Shown: positions 1 through 8,950, counted from the first letter of the stretch. The stretch is 64,000 nt of DNA from Pelomonas parva (GCF_043555835.1 NZ_JBIGHV010000005.1:62001-126000), one strand, 5' to 3'. A program made the numbers and translations. The notes: generated by a model from the sequence alone, not told the origin.

Positions 1-21
1 ACCGCTGCCAGAACCGAACAT
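1..21 (-). CDS. Possible 5' end of a gene running off the left edge
   Basis: On the minus strand an ATG at 21 opens a frame reading MFGSGSG to the window edge. A GGAGA Shine-Dalgarno-like sequence lies 7-8 bases upstream (about 29-33). Only seven codons are visible, so the product cannot be identified. The start is plausible because the RBS spacing is good and the strand matches mnmC behind it. The remaining bases up to the mnmC stop at 152 show only a short GCCGGC palindrome. Confidence 0.3.
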
Positions 22-151
22 GCCGTCGTCTCCATCAATTTTGAACAGGAAGGCCGGCATGGGCCGGCAAACCAGCGGAGTGTGCGCCCGGGCCTGTCGG
101 GGCGGACGGGCGATCAGCGCTGCAAAGCGGCAATAGTTGCTCGAACGCGGG

Positions 152-2029
152 TCAACTGCCGGAACGCCGTTGCCGGCGCAACGCGAAGCGCTGCGGGTCG
201 ATGGCGTCCAGCAGTTCGGCCTCCAGCGGCCGGGGCGCGCCCAGCGCCAGCGCCGCCACCAGCCGTCCGGCCAGCGCCGCCCAGCCAATGCCGCGCGACG
301 CGAAGCCGGTGCAGACGACGAGGCCCGGCCGGCGCGGCTGCAGGCGCAGCTGCGCCGCCAGCGGGCCCGGCGCGGCGAGGCCGCCGATGAGGGGCATGCG
401 GTCCGGCGCGACCAGGCGCCAGGCCACGCGGCCGGCCAGCGGCGCCTGCGGTGCTTCGGCAAGGCCGGCCAGGCGGGCGTAGCGGGCCAGGTTGTCGGCC
501 TGGTCGGCTTCGCGCAAGTCGGGGTCGAGGTCACCGTCCTGCGCCGTCGCGCCGCACCACGCGCCGCCCCGGCCATCGGCGATCGCGTAGCCGTCACCGG
601 CCACGGGCACGCCCGGCTGCCAGGGCGCGTCGGCCAGATGCGTGAGCTGGCCGCGCTGCACGACCAGGTCGTCGGCCAGCGGGCCCAAGTCACTGAGCAA
701 GGACAGCTGGCCGTGGCCGCCGGCCAGCACGACGAGTGTCACTTCGTCGATGAGATGGCCGTCTGCAGCCAGCAGCTGCCAGCAGCCCGGGCACTCGCGC
801 AGCGCGGCGACAGGCGTGTTCAGCATCAGCTTGGCGGCGCTCGCGGCCAGCATGGCGCGCACGTAGGCGGCCGGGTCCACCGCACCGCCGCCGGGGTAGA
901 ACCAGGCCGGATGGCCCAGCGCCGTGCCGGCGCGTGCCGAGGCCTCATCGGCGGACAGCGGCTGCACATAGCCGGGCGCTTCGAGCATCTGCGCCAGCGC
1001 CAGCCGCGTCTCCAGCCGCAGCAGGCCGCGTTGATGGGGCAGGCCCAGCTCGGCCAGCAGGCTTTGCGTGGCCAGCGATGCCGCGCGGTTGAAGCGCGCG
1101 TGTGGGCCATCGTCGGGGTTGACCGTGCCGTGGAAGAGGCCGGCCGGGTTGCCCGAGCTGGCGTGGGCCGGGCCGGGCAGCGCGTCGACGACGGTGCAGG
1201 CCACGCCCTGGCGCGACAAGGCCCATGCACAGGCCGCACCGGCGAGACCGGCGCCGAGGATGACGGCGCGCTTCGCACCGGGCGCCAGCGCCTCGCGGCC
1301 GGCCGGGCGCTGCAGCAGGTGGCGCGGCGCGAAGCGGGCGACCGTCATCTCCGGCTTGTTGGCAAAACCCTGCGCCAGCGCCACGCCGAAGCCCAGGGCG
1401 GTCAGCGTCCGGCGCATCGGGCGGTGGATGCTCCACGTCGCCAGCGTCGTGCCGGGCCGGGCATGGCGGGACAGGCTCTTCAGCAGCCAGTCGTCCCACA
1501 GCTCAGGGTTCAGCTTGGGCGCGAAGCCGTCCAGGCAGATCGCGTCCGCCTCCAGCACCAGTTCGCGCAGCAGTTCGCGGGCGTCGCCCAGGCCCAGCAG
1601 CAGCTCGACACGGCCACCCTCGAAGCTCAGCGTGTGCAGCCCCGCAGTCAGCGGCGGCCAGCGCTCGATGAGCTGCGCTGCCAGTTCGGGCAGCTCGCTG
1701 GCTGCATGCGCCCGCGTCAGGTCGTCGCGCCGTAGCGGGTGCTTCTCAACGCTGACGAAGACGAGCCGCTCGCAGCGTGCCGGGTCTTGTCGCCAGGCGT
1801 CCCAGGTGGCGAGGAAGTTGTTGCCCAGCCCGAAGCCGGTTTCGAGCACGACGAAGCGCTCGCGCCCCTGCCAGCGCCCGGGCAGGCCGTTGCCGGCAAC
1901 AAAGACATGACGTGACTGCGCCTGCGCGCCGGCCCGGGAGTGGTAGACATCGCCGAAGGCCGGCGAGGCGGGGGCAGCCGGTTCGGAGAAGTCGACCTCG
2001 GCGGGCGTGACGACGGCGCGCGCGGTCAT
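152..2029 (-). CDS. mnmC: Bifunctional tRNA wobble-uridine modification enzyme MnmC
   Basis: 625 residues. MnmC completes mnm5s2U34 in tRNA: its C-terminal FAD domain oxidatively removes the carboxymethyl group of cmnm5U and its N-terminal domain methylates the resulting nm5U with SAM. The N-terminal DUF752-type methyltransferase domain (about 1-240) carries the SAM loop ETGFGLGNNFLATW. The FAD/NAD Rossmann motif VILGAGLAGAACAW is near residue 256, and the C-terminus has the DAO-type ending TGFASRGIGWAALAGRLVA. The start at 2029 (MTARAV) is preferred over an in-frame start 77 codons upstream, because that extension is low-complexity and overlaps the preceding gene and an intergenic hairpin. 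It follows the DUF4010 gene on the same strand after 145 bp. Confidence 0.93.
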   Translation of the reverse strand: MTARAVVTPAEVDFSEPAAPASPAFGDVYHSRAGAQAQSRHVFVAGNGLPGRWQGRERFVVLETGFGLGNNFLATWDAWRQDPARCERLVFVSVEKHPLRRDDLTRAHAASELPELAAQLIERWPPLTAGLHTLSFEGGRVELLLGLGDARELLRELVLEADAICLDGFAPKLNPELWDDWLLKSLSRHARPGTTLATWSIHRPMRRTLTALGFGVALAQGFANKPEMTVARFAPRHLLQRPAGREALAPGAKRAVILGAGLAGAACAWALSRQGVACTVVDALPGPAHASSGNPAGLFHGTVNPDDGPHARFNRAASLATQSLLAELGLPHQRGLLRLETRLALAQMLEAPGYVQPLSADEASARAGTALGHPAWFYPGGGAVDPAAYVRAMLAASAAKLMLNTPVAALRECPGCWQLLAADGHLIDEVTLVVLAGGHGQLSLLSDLGPLADDLVVQRGQLTHLADAPWQPGVPVAGDGYAIADGRGGAWCGATAQDGDLDPDLREADQADNLARYARLAGLAEAPQAPLAGRVAWRLVAPDRMPLIGGLAAPGPLAAQLRLQPRRPGLVVCTGFASRGIGWAALAGRLVAALALGAPRPLEAELLDAIDPQRFALRRQRRSGS

Positions 2030-2089
2030 TGATGCACCCTTCGGCCTGCGGCCTTGCCCGGCCGACGGATCGGCCAGGCGTTCGTCAGG

Positions 2090-2116
2090 CTTGAGATGCC
2101 TATCAGGCATCTCAAG
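2090..2116. repeat. Perfect 12-bp inverted repeat in the mnmC leader
   Basis: CTTGAGATGCCT (2090-2101) and AGGCATCTCAAG (2105-2116) are perfect inverted copies separated by ATC. The stem is not followed by a T-run on either strand, so it is not a typical intrinsic terminator. It lies between the DUF4010 stop and the mnmC start on the strand of both. It could be an operator, an attenuator or an RNA-processing site. Confidence 0.7.
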
Positions 2117-2122
2117 TCCGGT

Positions 2123-2169
2123 CTCACTCCCGCCAGGCGGGAGCGAGCTTGCTTTGGGCGGCCCAGCGC
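2123..2169. repeat. Dispersed hairpin repeat, copy 1
   Basis: A near-perfect inverted repeat (12-base arms, one mismatch, 2123-2134 and 2136-2147) overlaps a 25-base tail (2145-2169). The tail matches 19140-19164 at 21 of 25 positions and is likewise preceded there by a hairpin. The tail core is GGGCGGCCC. This copy ends against the 3' end of the DUF4010 gene. It looks like a lineage-typical intergenic repeat; its function is unknown. Confidence 0.6.
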
Positions 2170-2174
2170 GGCGC

Positions 2175-3464
2175 TCATGCGGCGCCGCCGGGCAGCAGCA
2201 GGGCCAGGCCAATGCCAAGCGCCAGCGGCAGGGCCAGCGCCGGGATGACGAAGCGCGCAAAGCGCCAGCCGCCTGCGGCCAGCGCCGTGACGCCGCGCGT
2301 CACGCTGTTGCACGCCAGGGCCAGCAGCAGGCCAAGCAAGACCTGACCCGGCGTGATGCTGCCGGCCGCCTGCAGGCCGGCCAGCGAGGCGATGGGCGCA
2401 TGCGCGTCGGCAAAGGCGGCGAGGGCCACGGCGCCGTACAGGCCCGAGCTGCCGAAGTGCTCGCGCGCCCAGCTCACCGCCACGGCCACCGCGCTGAGCA
2501 TCAGCGACAACGCCAGCGCCTCGCGCAGCCGCAGCGGGCCCGCGTCGCCCGGGCCGGCGGGCGCAGCGCCGGCCTGCTCGACACGGCGCGAGCGCAGCGC
2601 CAGCAGCCCGCCCATGCCGCCGCACAGTGCCATGCCCAGCAGCGCCACGGGCAGCACCGCCATGGCGGCGGCTGGGGCCAGCGCGAACAGCATGAGCAGC
2701 GCCTGCAGCCAGGTCGCGCTGGTGGACATGACGGCGCCCGCCGCGCAGGCCAGCGCCAGGCCCGGCTCGCTGCGCGCATGGGCGCCCATGGCGGCGATGG
2801 TGGCCGTGCTGGACACCAGGCCCGACAGCAGCCCCGACAGCGCCAGCCCCGCCTGCGGCCCGGCCAGGCGCAGCGCGACATGGCCCACCGCCTGCAGCAC
2901 CAGCAGCAGCAACATCAGGCCCATCAGCGAATGCGCCTTCATGCCAGCCAGCCAGGGCAAGGGCTCTTGCGGCATCAGCGGCAGCACCACCAGAGCCAGC
3001 GCGCCCAGCAGCAGGCCGTCGTGCAACTCCTCCTCGCGCAGCACCTGTGTGGCAAAGCGGTGCAGCCGCGTGCGTGCGGCGAGCAGCGCCGTCACGACGA
3101 CGGCCGCCGGCGAGCCCAGCAGGGGCGCCGTCACGCACAGCGCGCCGATCAGGTAGGTGACGAGCAGGGCGATCTCCGTCGTCAGCCCGGGATCGCGGCC
3201 CCGGCTGCGCAGATGCGCGCTGGCGGCCAGCGCCGTGATGGCCAGCGCGCCCACCGCCAGCAGCCCCGGCGCCTGCAAGGCCTGGCACAGCGCACCGGCC
3301 AGCGCGGCCAGCGTGAAGGTGCGCAGGCCGGCCGGTTCGCGGTGCGGCCCGCGCTTCTTGTGGCGCTCACGCTCCAGGCCGATCAGCAGGCCGCTGCCCA
3401 GTGCGGCGGCCAGCCCGACGATCAGGTCAGCCGGGACGCCAAAAGCCTGGCCCAGACCGTCCAT
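2175..3464 (-). CDS. MgtC/DUF4010 family integral membrane protein
   Basis: 429 residues, almost entirely hydrophobic with about a dozen predicted membrane segments. The N-terminal part has the MgtC-family signature GLLIGLERER, followed by a DUF4010-like C-terminal half (SGLLSGLVSSTATIAAMG). Substrate and role are unknown; MgtC relatives affect Mg2+ homeostasis and ATP synthase, but that cannot be carried over here. The ATG at 3464 overlaps the stop of the upstream metallo-beta-lactamase gene by one base (TGATG), a strong sign of coupled translation. A longer frame extending upstream lies inside that gene and was rejected. Confidence 0.85.
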   Translation of the reverse strand: MDGLGQAFGVPADLIVGLAAALGSGLLIGLERERHKKRGPHREPAGLRTFTLAALAGALCQALQAPGLLAVGALAITALAASAHLRSRGRDPGLTTEIALLVTYLIGALCVTAPLLGSPAAVVVTALLAARTRLHRFATQVLREEELHDGLLLGALALVVLPLMPQEPLPWLAGMKAHSLMGLMLLLLVLQAVGHVALRLAGPQAGLALSGLLSGLVSSTATIAAMGAHARSEPGLALACAAGAVMSTSATWLQALLMLFALAPAAAMAVLPVALLGMALCGGMGGLLALRSRRVEQAGAAPAGPGDAGPLRLREALALSLMLSAVAVAVSWAREHFGSSGLYGAVALAAFADAHAPIASLAGLQAAGSITPGQVLLGLLLALACNSVTRGVTALAAGGWRFARFVIPALALPLALGIGLALLLPGGAA

Positions 3465-4834
3465 CACCAATCGACGGTCTCGCCGTGCTGCGGCACGCGC
3501 ACGCGCAGGCCCAGCTCGTCCTGGATGCGGCAGCGCAGCGCGTCGGCGGCCGCCGGTTCGCCGTGCACGACGTAGACCTGCTCGGGCGGCCGAGGCAGCG
3601 CCCGCAGCCACTGCAGCAGGCCGTCGGCGTCGGCGTGGCCGGACAGGCCATCCAGGTGGCTGACCTCGGCGCTCACCGGCACCCAGCGGCCACGGATCTT
3701 GATCTCGCGCTCGCCCGCCACCATGCGCGCACCGCGCGTGCCACCGGCCTGGAAACCGGGGAAGGCGATGTGGTGGCGGGCCTGGGGCGCGAGCGTCTCG
3801 ATGTAGTTCAGCACCCGCCCGCCGGTGGCCATGCCGCTGGCCGAGATGACGACGGCCGGCCGCGCGCGCGGCTGGGCCAGCGAGGCAGCGAGCTTGAGGC
3901 TCTGGGCCTGCTTGGTGACGTAGTGGACGCGGTCGGTCAGGCTGCGCGCCTCGCTGGCCGAGATGCGCAGCAGCCGAGCGTGCTTGAGCGTGATCTCGGT
4001 GGCCTGCTCGGCCATGGGGCTGTCCAGCCAGATGGGCACGTCCAGCGGCAGCTCGCCGGCATTGCGCAGCCGCTGCAGCAGCAGCAACAGCGCCTGCGCG
4101 CGGCCGACGGCGAAGCTGGGCAGCAGCACCGAGCCGCCGCGCTTGAAGGTGGTGCGCAGGATCTGCGCCAGCCGCGCCTGCACGTCCTCGGCCGGGTGCA
4201 GGCGGTTGCCGTAGGTGGATTCGATCAGCACCACGTCGGCTGCGGGCGGCACTTGGGGCACGGGCATCAGCAGGTCGTTCACCCGGCCGATGTCGCCCGA
4301 GAACAGTAGGCTGCGGCCACCCTGGCTGACGTGGATGGAACTGGCGCCCAGCAGGTGGCCGGCGGGCGTGAAGCGCACCTCAGTGGCGCCGAGCCTGAGC
4401 TTGCCGTCGCGGGGCAGCGGCGCGAAGGCCTTCAGCGTCGCCTCGGCCTCGCGCACGCTGTACAGCGGCAAGGCTTTTTCGTGGTGGCTGGTGTGCTCGC
4501 GGTTGGCGCGGCGGGCGTCTTCCTCCTGCAGGTGGGCGCTGTCGCGCAGCAGCACGTCGCAGAGATCGCGGGTCGCCGAGGTCGTGTAGATGGGGCCCTT
4601 GAAGCCCTGGCGGCGCAGTGCGGGCAGGTAGCCGCAGTGATCCAGGTGGGCGTGGGACAGCAGCACCGCGTCGAGCTGCATGGCGGGTGCCCCGAGCGCG
4701 GCCCAGTTGCGCTCGCGCAGTTGTTTGTAGCCCTGGAACAGGCCGGCGTCGAGCAGCAGACGCTGCTCGCCGAGTGTGAGCAGATGGCGCGAGCCGGTGA
4801 CGGTGTCGGCGGCGCCGAGGAAGGTCAGCTTCAT
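3464..4834 (-). CDS. Beta-CASP metallo-beta-lactamase family RNase-like protein
   Basis: 456 residues, the usual length for bacterial CPSF73/YSH1-type proteins. The metal-binding motif SHAHLDHCGY is near residue 60. The second histidine motif (FTPAGHLLGASS), the aspartate motif (FSGDIGR) and the beta-CASP motifs (LIESTYGNRLH, SASGMATGGRVL) follow in order. The C-terminal LSGHADADGLLQWL and VYVVHGEP are the RNA-specificity region. It probably acts on RNA with two Zn2+ ions. It overlaps the gene upstream by ATGA and the DUF4010 gene downstream by one base, so the three genes form one tight operon. Confidence 0.93.
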   Translation of the reverse strand: MKLTFLGAADTVTGSRHLLTLGEQRLLLDAGLFQGYKQLRERNWAALGAPAMQLDAVLLSHAHLDHCGYLPALRRQGFKGPIYTTSATRDLCDVLLRDSAHLQEEDARRANREHTSHHEKALPLYSVREAEATLKAFAPLPRDGKLRLGATEVRFTPAGHLLGASSIHVSQGGRSLLFSGDIGRVNDLLMPVPQVPPAADVVLIESTYGNRLHPAEDVQARLAQILRTTFKRGGSVLLPSFAVGRAQALLLLLQRLRNAGELPLDVPIWLDSPMAEQATEITLKHARLLRISASEARSLTDRVHYVTKQAQSLKLAASLAQPRARPAVVISASGMATGGRVLNYIETLAPQARHHIAFPGFQAGGTRGARMVAGEREIKIRGRWVPVSAEVSHLDGLSGHADADGLLQWLRALPRPPEQVYVVHGEPAAADALRCRIQDELGLRVRVPQHGETVDW

Positions 4835-5463
4835 GGGGCTCCCAGGGTTTGCATGGCGCCTGATTCAAGCACTTGCACGGGCGGGCCGCCTTGCGCGAGC
4901 GCAAGCCGCAGCGCACGTGCCACGCGGCCCGGCGTGATGGGCCGCCAGGGCCTGGGGATCAGGCCGGCGATGGGCCGCGCCAGTCGCAGTGACCAGGACT
5001 CGCCGCTGCGATGTGGCTGGTCCGGCCGCTCGCCATCCAGCAGCGAAGGCCGGGCGATGACGAGGCGTTCAAAGCCCAGCGCGATCAGCGCATCCTCGGC
5101 CTCGCCCTTGACCCGGTTGTAGAAGACGGCCGAGCGCGCATTCGCGCCCATGGCCGAGACCAGGCCGCAGCGCGTGGCGCCGGCCTCACGCGCAGCACGC
5201 GCGACGGCGACGACCGCGTCGAAGTCCACCGCGCGAAAGGCCTCTCGCGAGCCGGCCTGGGCCATGGTCGTGCCCAGCGCGATGTAGACGCTGCCGGGCG
5301 CGGGCAGGGCGGCGAAGCACTCGGGTCGGGCGTAGTCCACCGTCATCGCGCCCGGCTGCGGCCTGCGCACCAGAGCAATGGCCTCGGGCAGCTCGGCGCG
5401 CAGCGCCCGGCCCACAAGGCCGGTGGCGCCGGCAATCCAGCTCGGTTCGGGGGTGTGTGGCAT
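4831..5463 (-). CDS. NAD(P)-binding epimerase-like protein
   Basis: About 210 residues. The N-terminal Rossmann motif IAGATGLVGRAL and the later YNRVKGEAEDAL (the YxxxK of extended SDR proteins) identify an atypical short-chain dehydrogenase of the HTATIP2/YbjT type. A substrate cannot be named. The start is chosen at MPHTPEPSW (5463); an ATG three codons upstream is equally possible and neither has a clear RBS. The stop overlaps the start of the metallo-beta-lactamase gene by four bases. The 155 bp upstream, to the Hcp-like gene on the other strand, show no strong motif. Confidence 0.85.
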   Translation of the reverse strand: MPHTPEPSWIAGATGLVGRALRAELPEAIALVRRPQPGAMTVDYARPECFAALPAPGSVYIALGTTMAQAGSREAFRAVDFDAVVAVARAAREAGATRCGLVSAMGANARSAVFYNRVKGEAEDALIALGFERLVIARPSLLDGERPDQPHRSGESWSLRLARPIAGLIPRPWRPITPGRVARALRLALAQGGPPVQVLESGAMQTLGAP

Positions 5464-5618
5464 GGCGGGCATTGTGGCGGCCGCCACCCAAGCGAGCGGG
5501 GCGGTCCGACCGATTGAGGACGGTGCGGGCAATCCCTGAAGCGGCCGGCCAACATGGCGCGAAGCCCCGGCCTAGAGTGCCCGGGCCGCATTGGCAGGTT
5601 TTCTCAAGGATGGTCGAC

Positions 5619-6284
5619 ATGAAAGCACTGATCGGGGCACTCGCCGTCACCACCGTGTTCGCCACCGCGCCGGCTGCGGCGGCGGGCGTGGACTATCTGC
5701 TGGAGATCGAGGGCATCAAGGGCGAGTCCAAAAGCACGGTGAAGGCCAGTGCCATCGATCTGCAGTCCTGGTCCTGGGGGCTGTCGTTGACCAGCTCCAT
5801 CGGCGGCGTGGGCAAGGTCTCACTGCAGGACTTCCACTGGACACAGTACGTGGACTCGACGGCCCCCCAGTTGCTCGGCTGGTTCGGCAGCAACAACCTG
5901 GACCGTGACGTGACCCTGACCGCCACCCGCACCGACGCGAAAGCCGGCGACTTCTCGTTCTTCGAGATCGCCTTCGGGGACAGCTCGCCGTCCAGCTTCC
6001 TGCTTGGCGGCAGCGCCGGTGCCGGCACCGAGGGCCTGATGGTGCAGGCCAGCGTGCTGGTGACCTCGGCAACGATGAGCTACCGCACCTCACCGACGGC
6101 GGCCTGGACCACAGGCAGGTTCAGCGTCGCCGATGACCGGCTGCTCTTCAGCGGCGACCCCATCGTGCTGCAGGGCTACGCGCTGGCCGTGGCCGGCGTG
6201 GTGCCCGAACCGTCGACCTGGGCGCTGATGCTGGGCGGCCTGGCGCTGACCGGCTGTGCGGCCCTGCGCCGACGCCGGGGCTGA
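5619..6284 (+). CDS. Hcp-like protein with PEP-CTERM sorting signal
   Basis: 221 residues. An N-terminal signal peptide (MKALIGALAVTTVFATAPAAAA) is followed by a domain with the hallmarks of the Hcp1/T6SS tube family: LEIEGIKGES, LQSWSWGLS, GKVSLQDFHWTQYVD and VLVTSATMSYR, in Hcp order. The C-terminus is a PEP-CTERM tail: VPEPSTW, a hydrophobic helix, then RRRRG. The protein should therefore be exported by Sec and processed by an exosortase, not fired by a type VI machine. AAGGA at 5606-5610 is 8 bases from the chosen ATG; another ATG three codons upstream overlaps that RBS. No exosortase or T6SS gene is in the window. Confidence 0.85.
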   Translation: MKALIGALAVTTVFATAPAAAAGVDYLLEIEGIKGESKSTVKASAIDLQSWSWGLSLTSSIGGVGKVSLQDFHWTQYVDSTAPQLLGWFGSNNLDRDVTLTATRTDAKAGDFSFFEIAFGDSSPSSFLLGGSAGAGTEGLMVQASVLVTSATMSYRTSPTAAWTTGRFSVADDRLLFSGDPIVLQGYALAVAGVVPEPSTWALMLGGLALTGCAALRRRRG

Positions 6285-6291
6285 GCGGCCG

Positions 6292-7038
6292 ATGATGAAC
6301 GCGCCGGCGCTGCGCATCCGCCTCGCGCTGCCTGGGCGGCGCGTCGAGGTGGCGCACCCGGCGCCCACGGGGCCGGCGCGGCTCGATGAGTTGCTGCCCT
6401 TCATGTATGCGGTCGACGACGCAGCCATCGCCGTGGCGGTGGGGCAGGCGCGCAAGAGCGGTGCGAACGTGTCCTGCGCCAAGGGCTGCTCGGCCTGTTG
6501 CAAGCGCCAGCCGGTGCCGGTGACGCCGGCCGAGGCCCATGGCCTGGCGCGCCGCGTGCAGGCGCTGCCGCAGCCGCGCCGGGCCCGCGTCGAACAACGC
6601 TTCGCCGATGCCGTCGCGCAGTTGCGCGCGGCGGGCTTGTTCGACACCTTCATGCGCGACACGCCCATCGACGGCCCCGCGCAGGCGCGCGACGCCGCCA
6701 CGGCCTACATGGCGCTGGGGCTGGTCTGCCCCTTCCTGGAGGACGACGCCTGCAGCATCCACGCGCAGCGGCCGTTTGTCTGCCGGCAGTACCTCGTCAG
6801 TTCGCCGCCGGCCCTGTGCGCCGACCCCTTGCAGCAGCCGGTCGCCGTGCTGGACATCCCGGTGCGGCCGGCTGGCGCGATGCTGGCCTTGACCCCGCCG
6901 CTCGGAGGCAAGCCGGCCTTTACCGTGCCGCTGGTGCTGGCGCTGGCCTATGCCGCGCGCCACGCCGACACACCACCGCGCAGCGACGATGCCCGCCAGA
7001 CGCTGGCGCAGTGGCTGGACGGCTTGCTGCCTTCATGA
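6292..7038 (+). CDS. YkgJ-family cysteine cluster protein
   Basis: 248 residues. The family's metal or Fe-S-binding cysteines are present as CAKGCSACC near residue 60 and, later, CPFLEDDACSIHAQRPFVCR. The C-terminal third is specific to this subgroup. The biochemical function of YkgJ-type proteins is not established. The start lies 7 bases after the Hcp-like gene's stop; two adjacent ATG codons (6292 and 6295) are possible. The 3' end overlaps the convergent DUF2868-like gene by 6 bases. Confidence 0.85.
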   Translation: MMNAPALRIRLALPGRRVEVAHPAPTGPARLDELLPFMYAVDDAAIAVAVGQARKSGANVSCAKGCSACCKRQPVPVTPAEAHGLARRVQALPQPRRARVEQRFADAVAQLRAAGLFDTFMRDTPIDGPAQARDAATAYMALGLVCPFLEDDACSIHAQRPFVCRQYLVSSPPALCADPLQQPVAVLDIPVRPAGAMLALTPPLGGKPAFTVPLVLALAYAARHADTPPRSDDARQTLAQWLDGLLPS

Positions 7039-8946
7039 ACCCGCCGCCGCGTCTGCGGCCCGCAGCAAGGTCTCGCAGGCCTGCGCAAGCAGCGTCGACA
7101 GCCGTTGCTGCACCTCGGGTGGCTCACCCTGGAAGGCGTCTGGCCAGGCCAGCGCGTTGATGGTGGCCTGCAGCTGCGCGGCGGGCAGCTGCAGGCCGAT
7201 CTGAGCCTGCCAGACGCGCAGCACTTCGTCGGCCAGCAACGACGCGGCCTGCGCCAAGTCGATCTGCAAGGCGGTCGTGCGCCGCCCCTGGCGGCGGTTG
7301 AACCATTCCGTGAGCCCGCTGCCGGCGACACCGCCGACGACGGCGCCGATCAGCGCCCCGGCGCCCAGCGTCAGCCCGCCTGCCGCCAGGTCCGCACCCA
7401 GGCCCGTGGCCGCGCCGCCCATGGCGCCGCCCAGCACCGAATTGCGCACGACGGGGCGCGGCCGCACCACCTGGTGCGGCCAGTCCTCAGCGGCCGATGG
7501 CGTCGTGCCGCTGGCGGCGTCCTGGCCGTACAGCTCGCACAGCTTCTCGGCCAGCAATTGCAATTGCTGCTCCACCGCCTTGCGCAGTTGCGCTTGCGGT
7601 TCGGCGCCTTCGGGCAGGTGCAAGGGCTGCAGGCACAGCGTGGTCAGGGCTTGCGCCATGAGCTGCCGGGCCTGGGCCTCGCGCTCGCGAACCGGTGTCT
7701 CCCAGGCTTCGAGCAGGCGTTGCCAGGCCGGCTGGCGGGCGGCCGGCCACAGCGTGCCCAGCGCGCGCAACTGGCGGCTCTGCGCCGGCCAGCCAGGCGT
7801 TGTGGCGGGCAGGCTGTCGGCGGCCACGCAGGCATCGAAGGTCGGCGTGGGGGCGGGGCTCGCGTTCAGCAGCGCCAGCGCACGGCCGCTCCAGGTGGCC
7901 GGCAGGGTTGCAGGTGCCGCGTCAGCCAGCGTCACCAGCAGGCGGTCGCCCTCCGGGCTGCTGAGCCGTTCGCCGGCCCGGCCCAGCAGGGTGCCGGCCA
8001 GGCGACGCTGCGGGTCGATCACCATCAGGCGCAGGTCGGCCGGCCCGCTGCCCACCTGCAAGGGCAGCGCGCGCGCCAGGCGCCAGCTGCGCCAGGCCGC
8101 GTGCAGCACCAGCAGCAGGCGCGGCAGCGCAACGAGCGCCACCGTCGCCGCCAGCAGATGCAGCCAGTCCGCGGCCAGCGCCTGGGGGCCTTGCAGCGCG
8201 GCGTGGCGCAGCGGGGCCACGTCGGGCACGGCCAGGCCGCTGAGCCAGGCGGCTGGGGCCAGCAGCACATCGGCCAGGCGCTGCACCTGGGCGGCGTCGA
8301 GGTAGGTGCTCTCCCAGCCGATCAGGATCTCCAGCCCGAGCGCACGCAGGTAGAGGCCGCCGATCAGCCCCAGGTTCAGCCCCAGCAGCGCCAGGTGCCA
8401 CAGCAGCGCGCAACGCGCCGCCTGCAGCGGCAGGCTGAGCAGCCACCAGTGCGCCAGCGCTTGGTTTGCTCGGCCACGAGTGCCTGGCGTCAGCAGGCGT
8501 TGCCACAGGCGCAGCACCGGCCCTTCCTTGGCCTGCGGGTTCGGCCGCCTGAATGCCAGCACGAACAGCAGGCCGTAGGCCAGCAACTGCAGCGCCAGCA
8601 CGCTCCACAGCGGCAGCGCCAGCAGGTTGAGTTGCTGGCCGCCCAGCCGGTCCAGCCCCAGGCCCAGCGCCAAGCCCACCACCAGGGCCGCCAACGCCCA
8701 GCTGCCCGACCACAGCGGCCGCGCCAGCAGTTCCGTCAGCCGGTCATCACGCTCGCCTAGGCGCCGCGCCGCGTGGCGCGCCCGTGCCAGGCGGAAGTCG
8801 GCGGCGGCACCCTCGGCCCGCGCCTGTTGCGTGGCCCAGCGGGCGTCGTCAGCGGACCAGAGCGCGCCCACCGCGTTGCTTTCGGCCCAGTCCAGCAGCG
8901 CCACGCGCCGTGCGGCTGCCTCGGGGGCCACGAAATCAGGTGTCAA
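7033..8946 (-). CDS. DUF2868-like membrane protein with a DUF3482-like C-terminus
   Basis: 637 residues. The N-terminal ~330 residues resemble DUF2868 proteins: a soluble start (VALLDWAESNAVGALWS), then about four hydrophobic segments (ALAALVVGLALGLGL, LPLWSVLALQLLAYG and others). The C-terminal part has a charged helical stretch and a glycine-zipper double hydrophobic segment (GGAMGGAATGLGADLAAGG, GALIGAVVGGVAGSGL), like the end of DUF3482 GTPases, but I see no P-loop. The start codon is TTG at 8946, four bases after the helicase stop, so the two are likely one transcript. The function is unknown; the fusion reading is mine. Confidence 0.75.
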   Translation of the reverse strand: MTPDFVAPEAAARRVALLDWAESNAVGALWSADDARWATQQARAEGAAADFRLARARHAARRLGERDDRLTELLARPLWSGSWALAALVVGLALGLGLDRLGGQQLNLLALPLWSVLALQLLAYGLLFVLAFRRPNPQAKEGPVLRLWQRLLTPGTRGRANQALAHWWLLSLPLQAARCALLWHLALLGLNLGLIGGLYLRALGLEILIGWESTYLDAAQVQRLADVLLAPAAWLSGLAVPDVAPLRHAALQGPQALAADWLHLLAATVALVALPRLLLVLHAAWRSWRLARALPLQVGSGPADLRLMVIDPQRRLAGTLLGRAGERLSSPEGDRLLVTLADAAPATLPATWSGRALALLNASPAPTPTFDACVAADSLPATTPGWPAQSRQLRALGTLWPAARQPAWQRLLEAWETPVREREAQARQLMAQALTTLCLQPLHLPEGAEPQAQLRKAVEQQLQLLAEKLCELYGQDAASGTTPSAAEDWPHQVVRPRPVVRNSVLGGAMGGAATGLGADLAAGGLTLGAGALIGAVVGGVAGSGLTEWFNRRQGRRTTALQIDLAQAASLLADEVLRVWQAQIGLQLPAAQLQATINALAWPDAFQGEPPEVQQRLSTLLAQACETLLRAADAAAGS

Positions 8947-8950
8947 CGCT

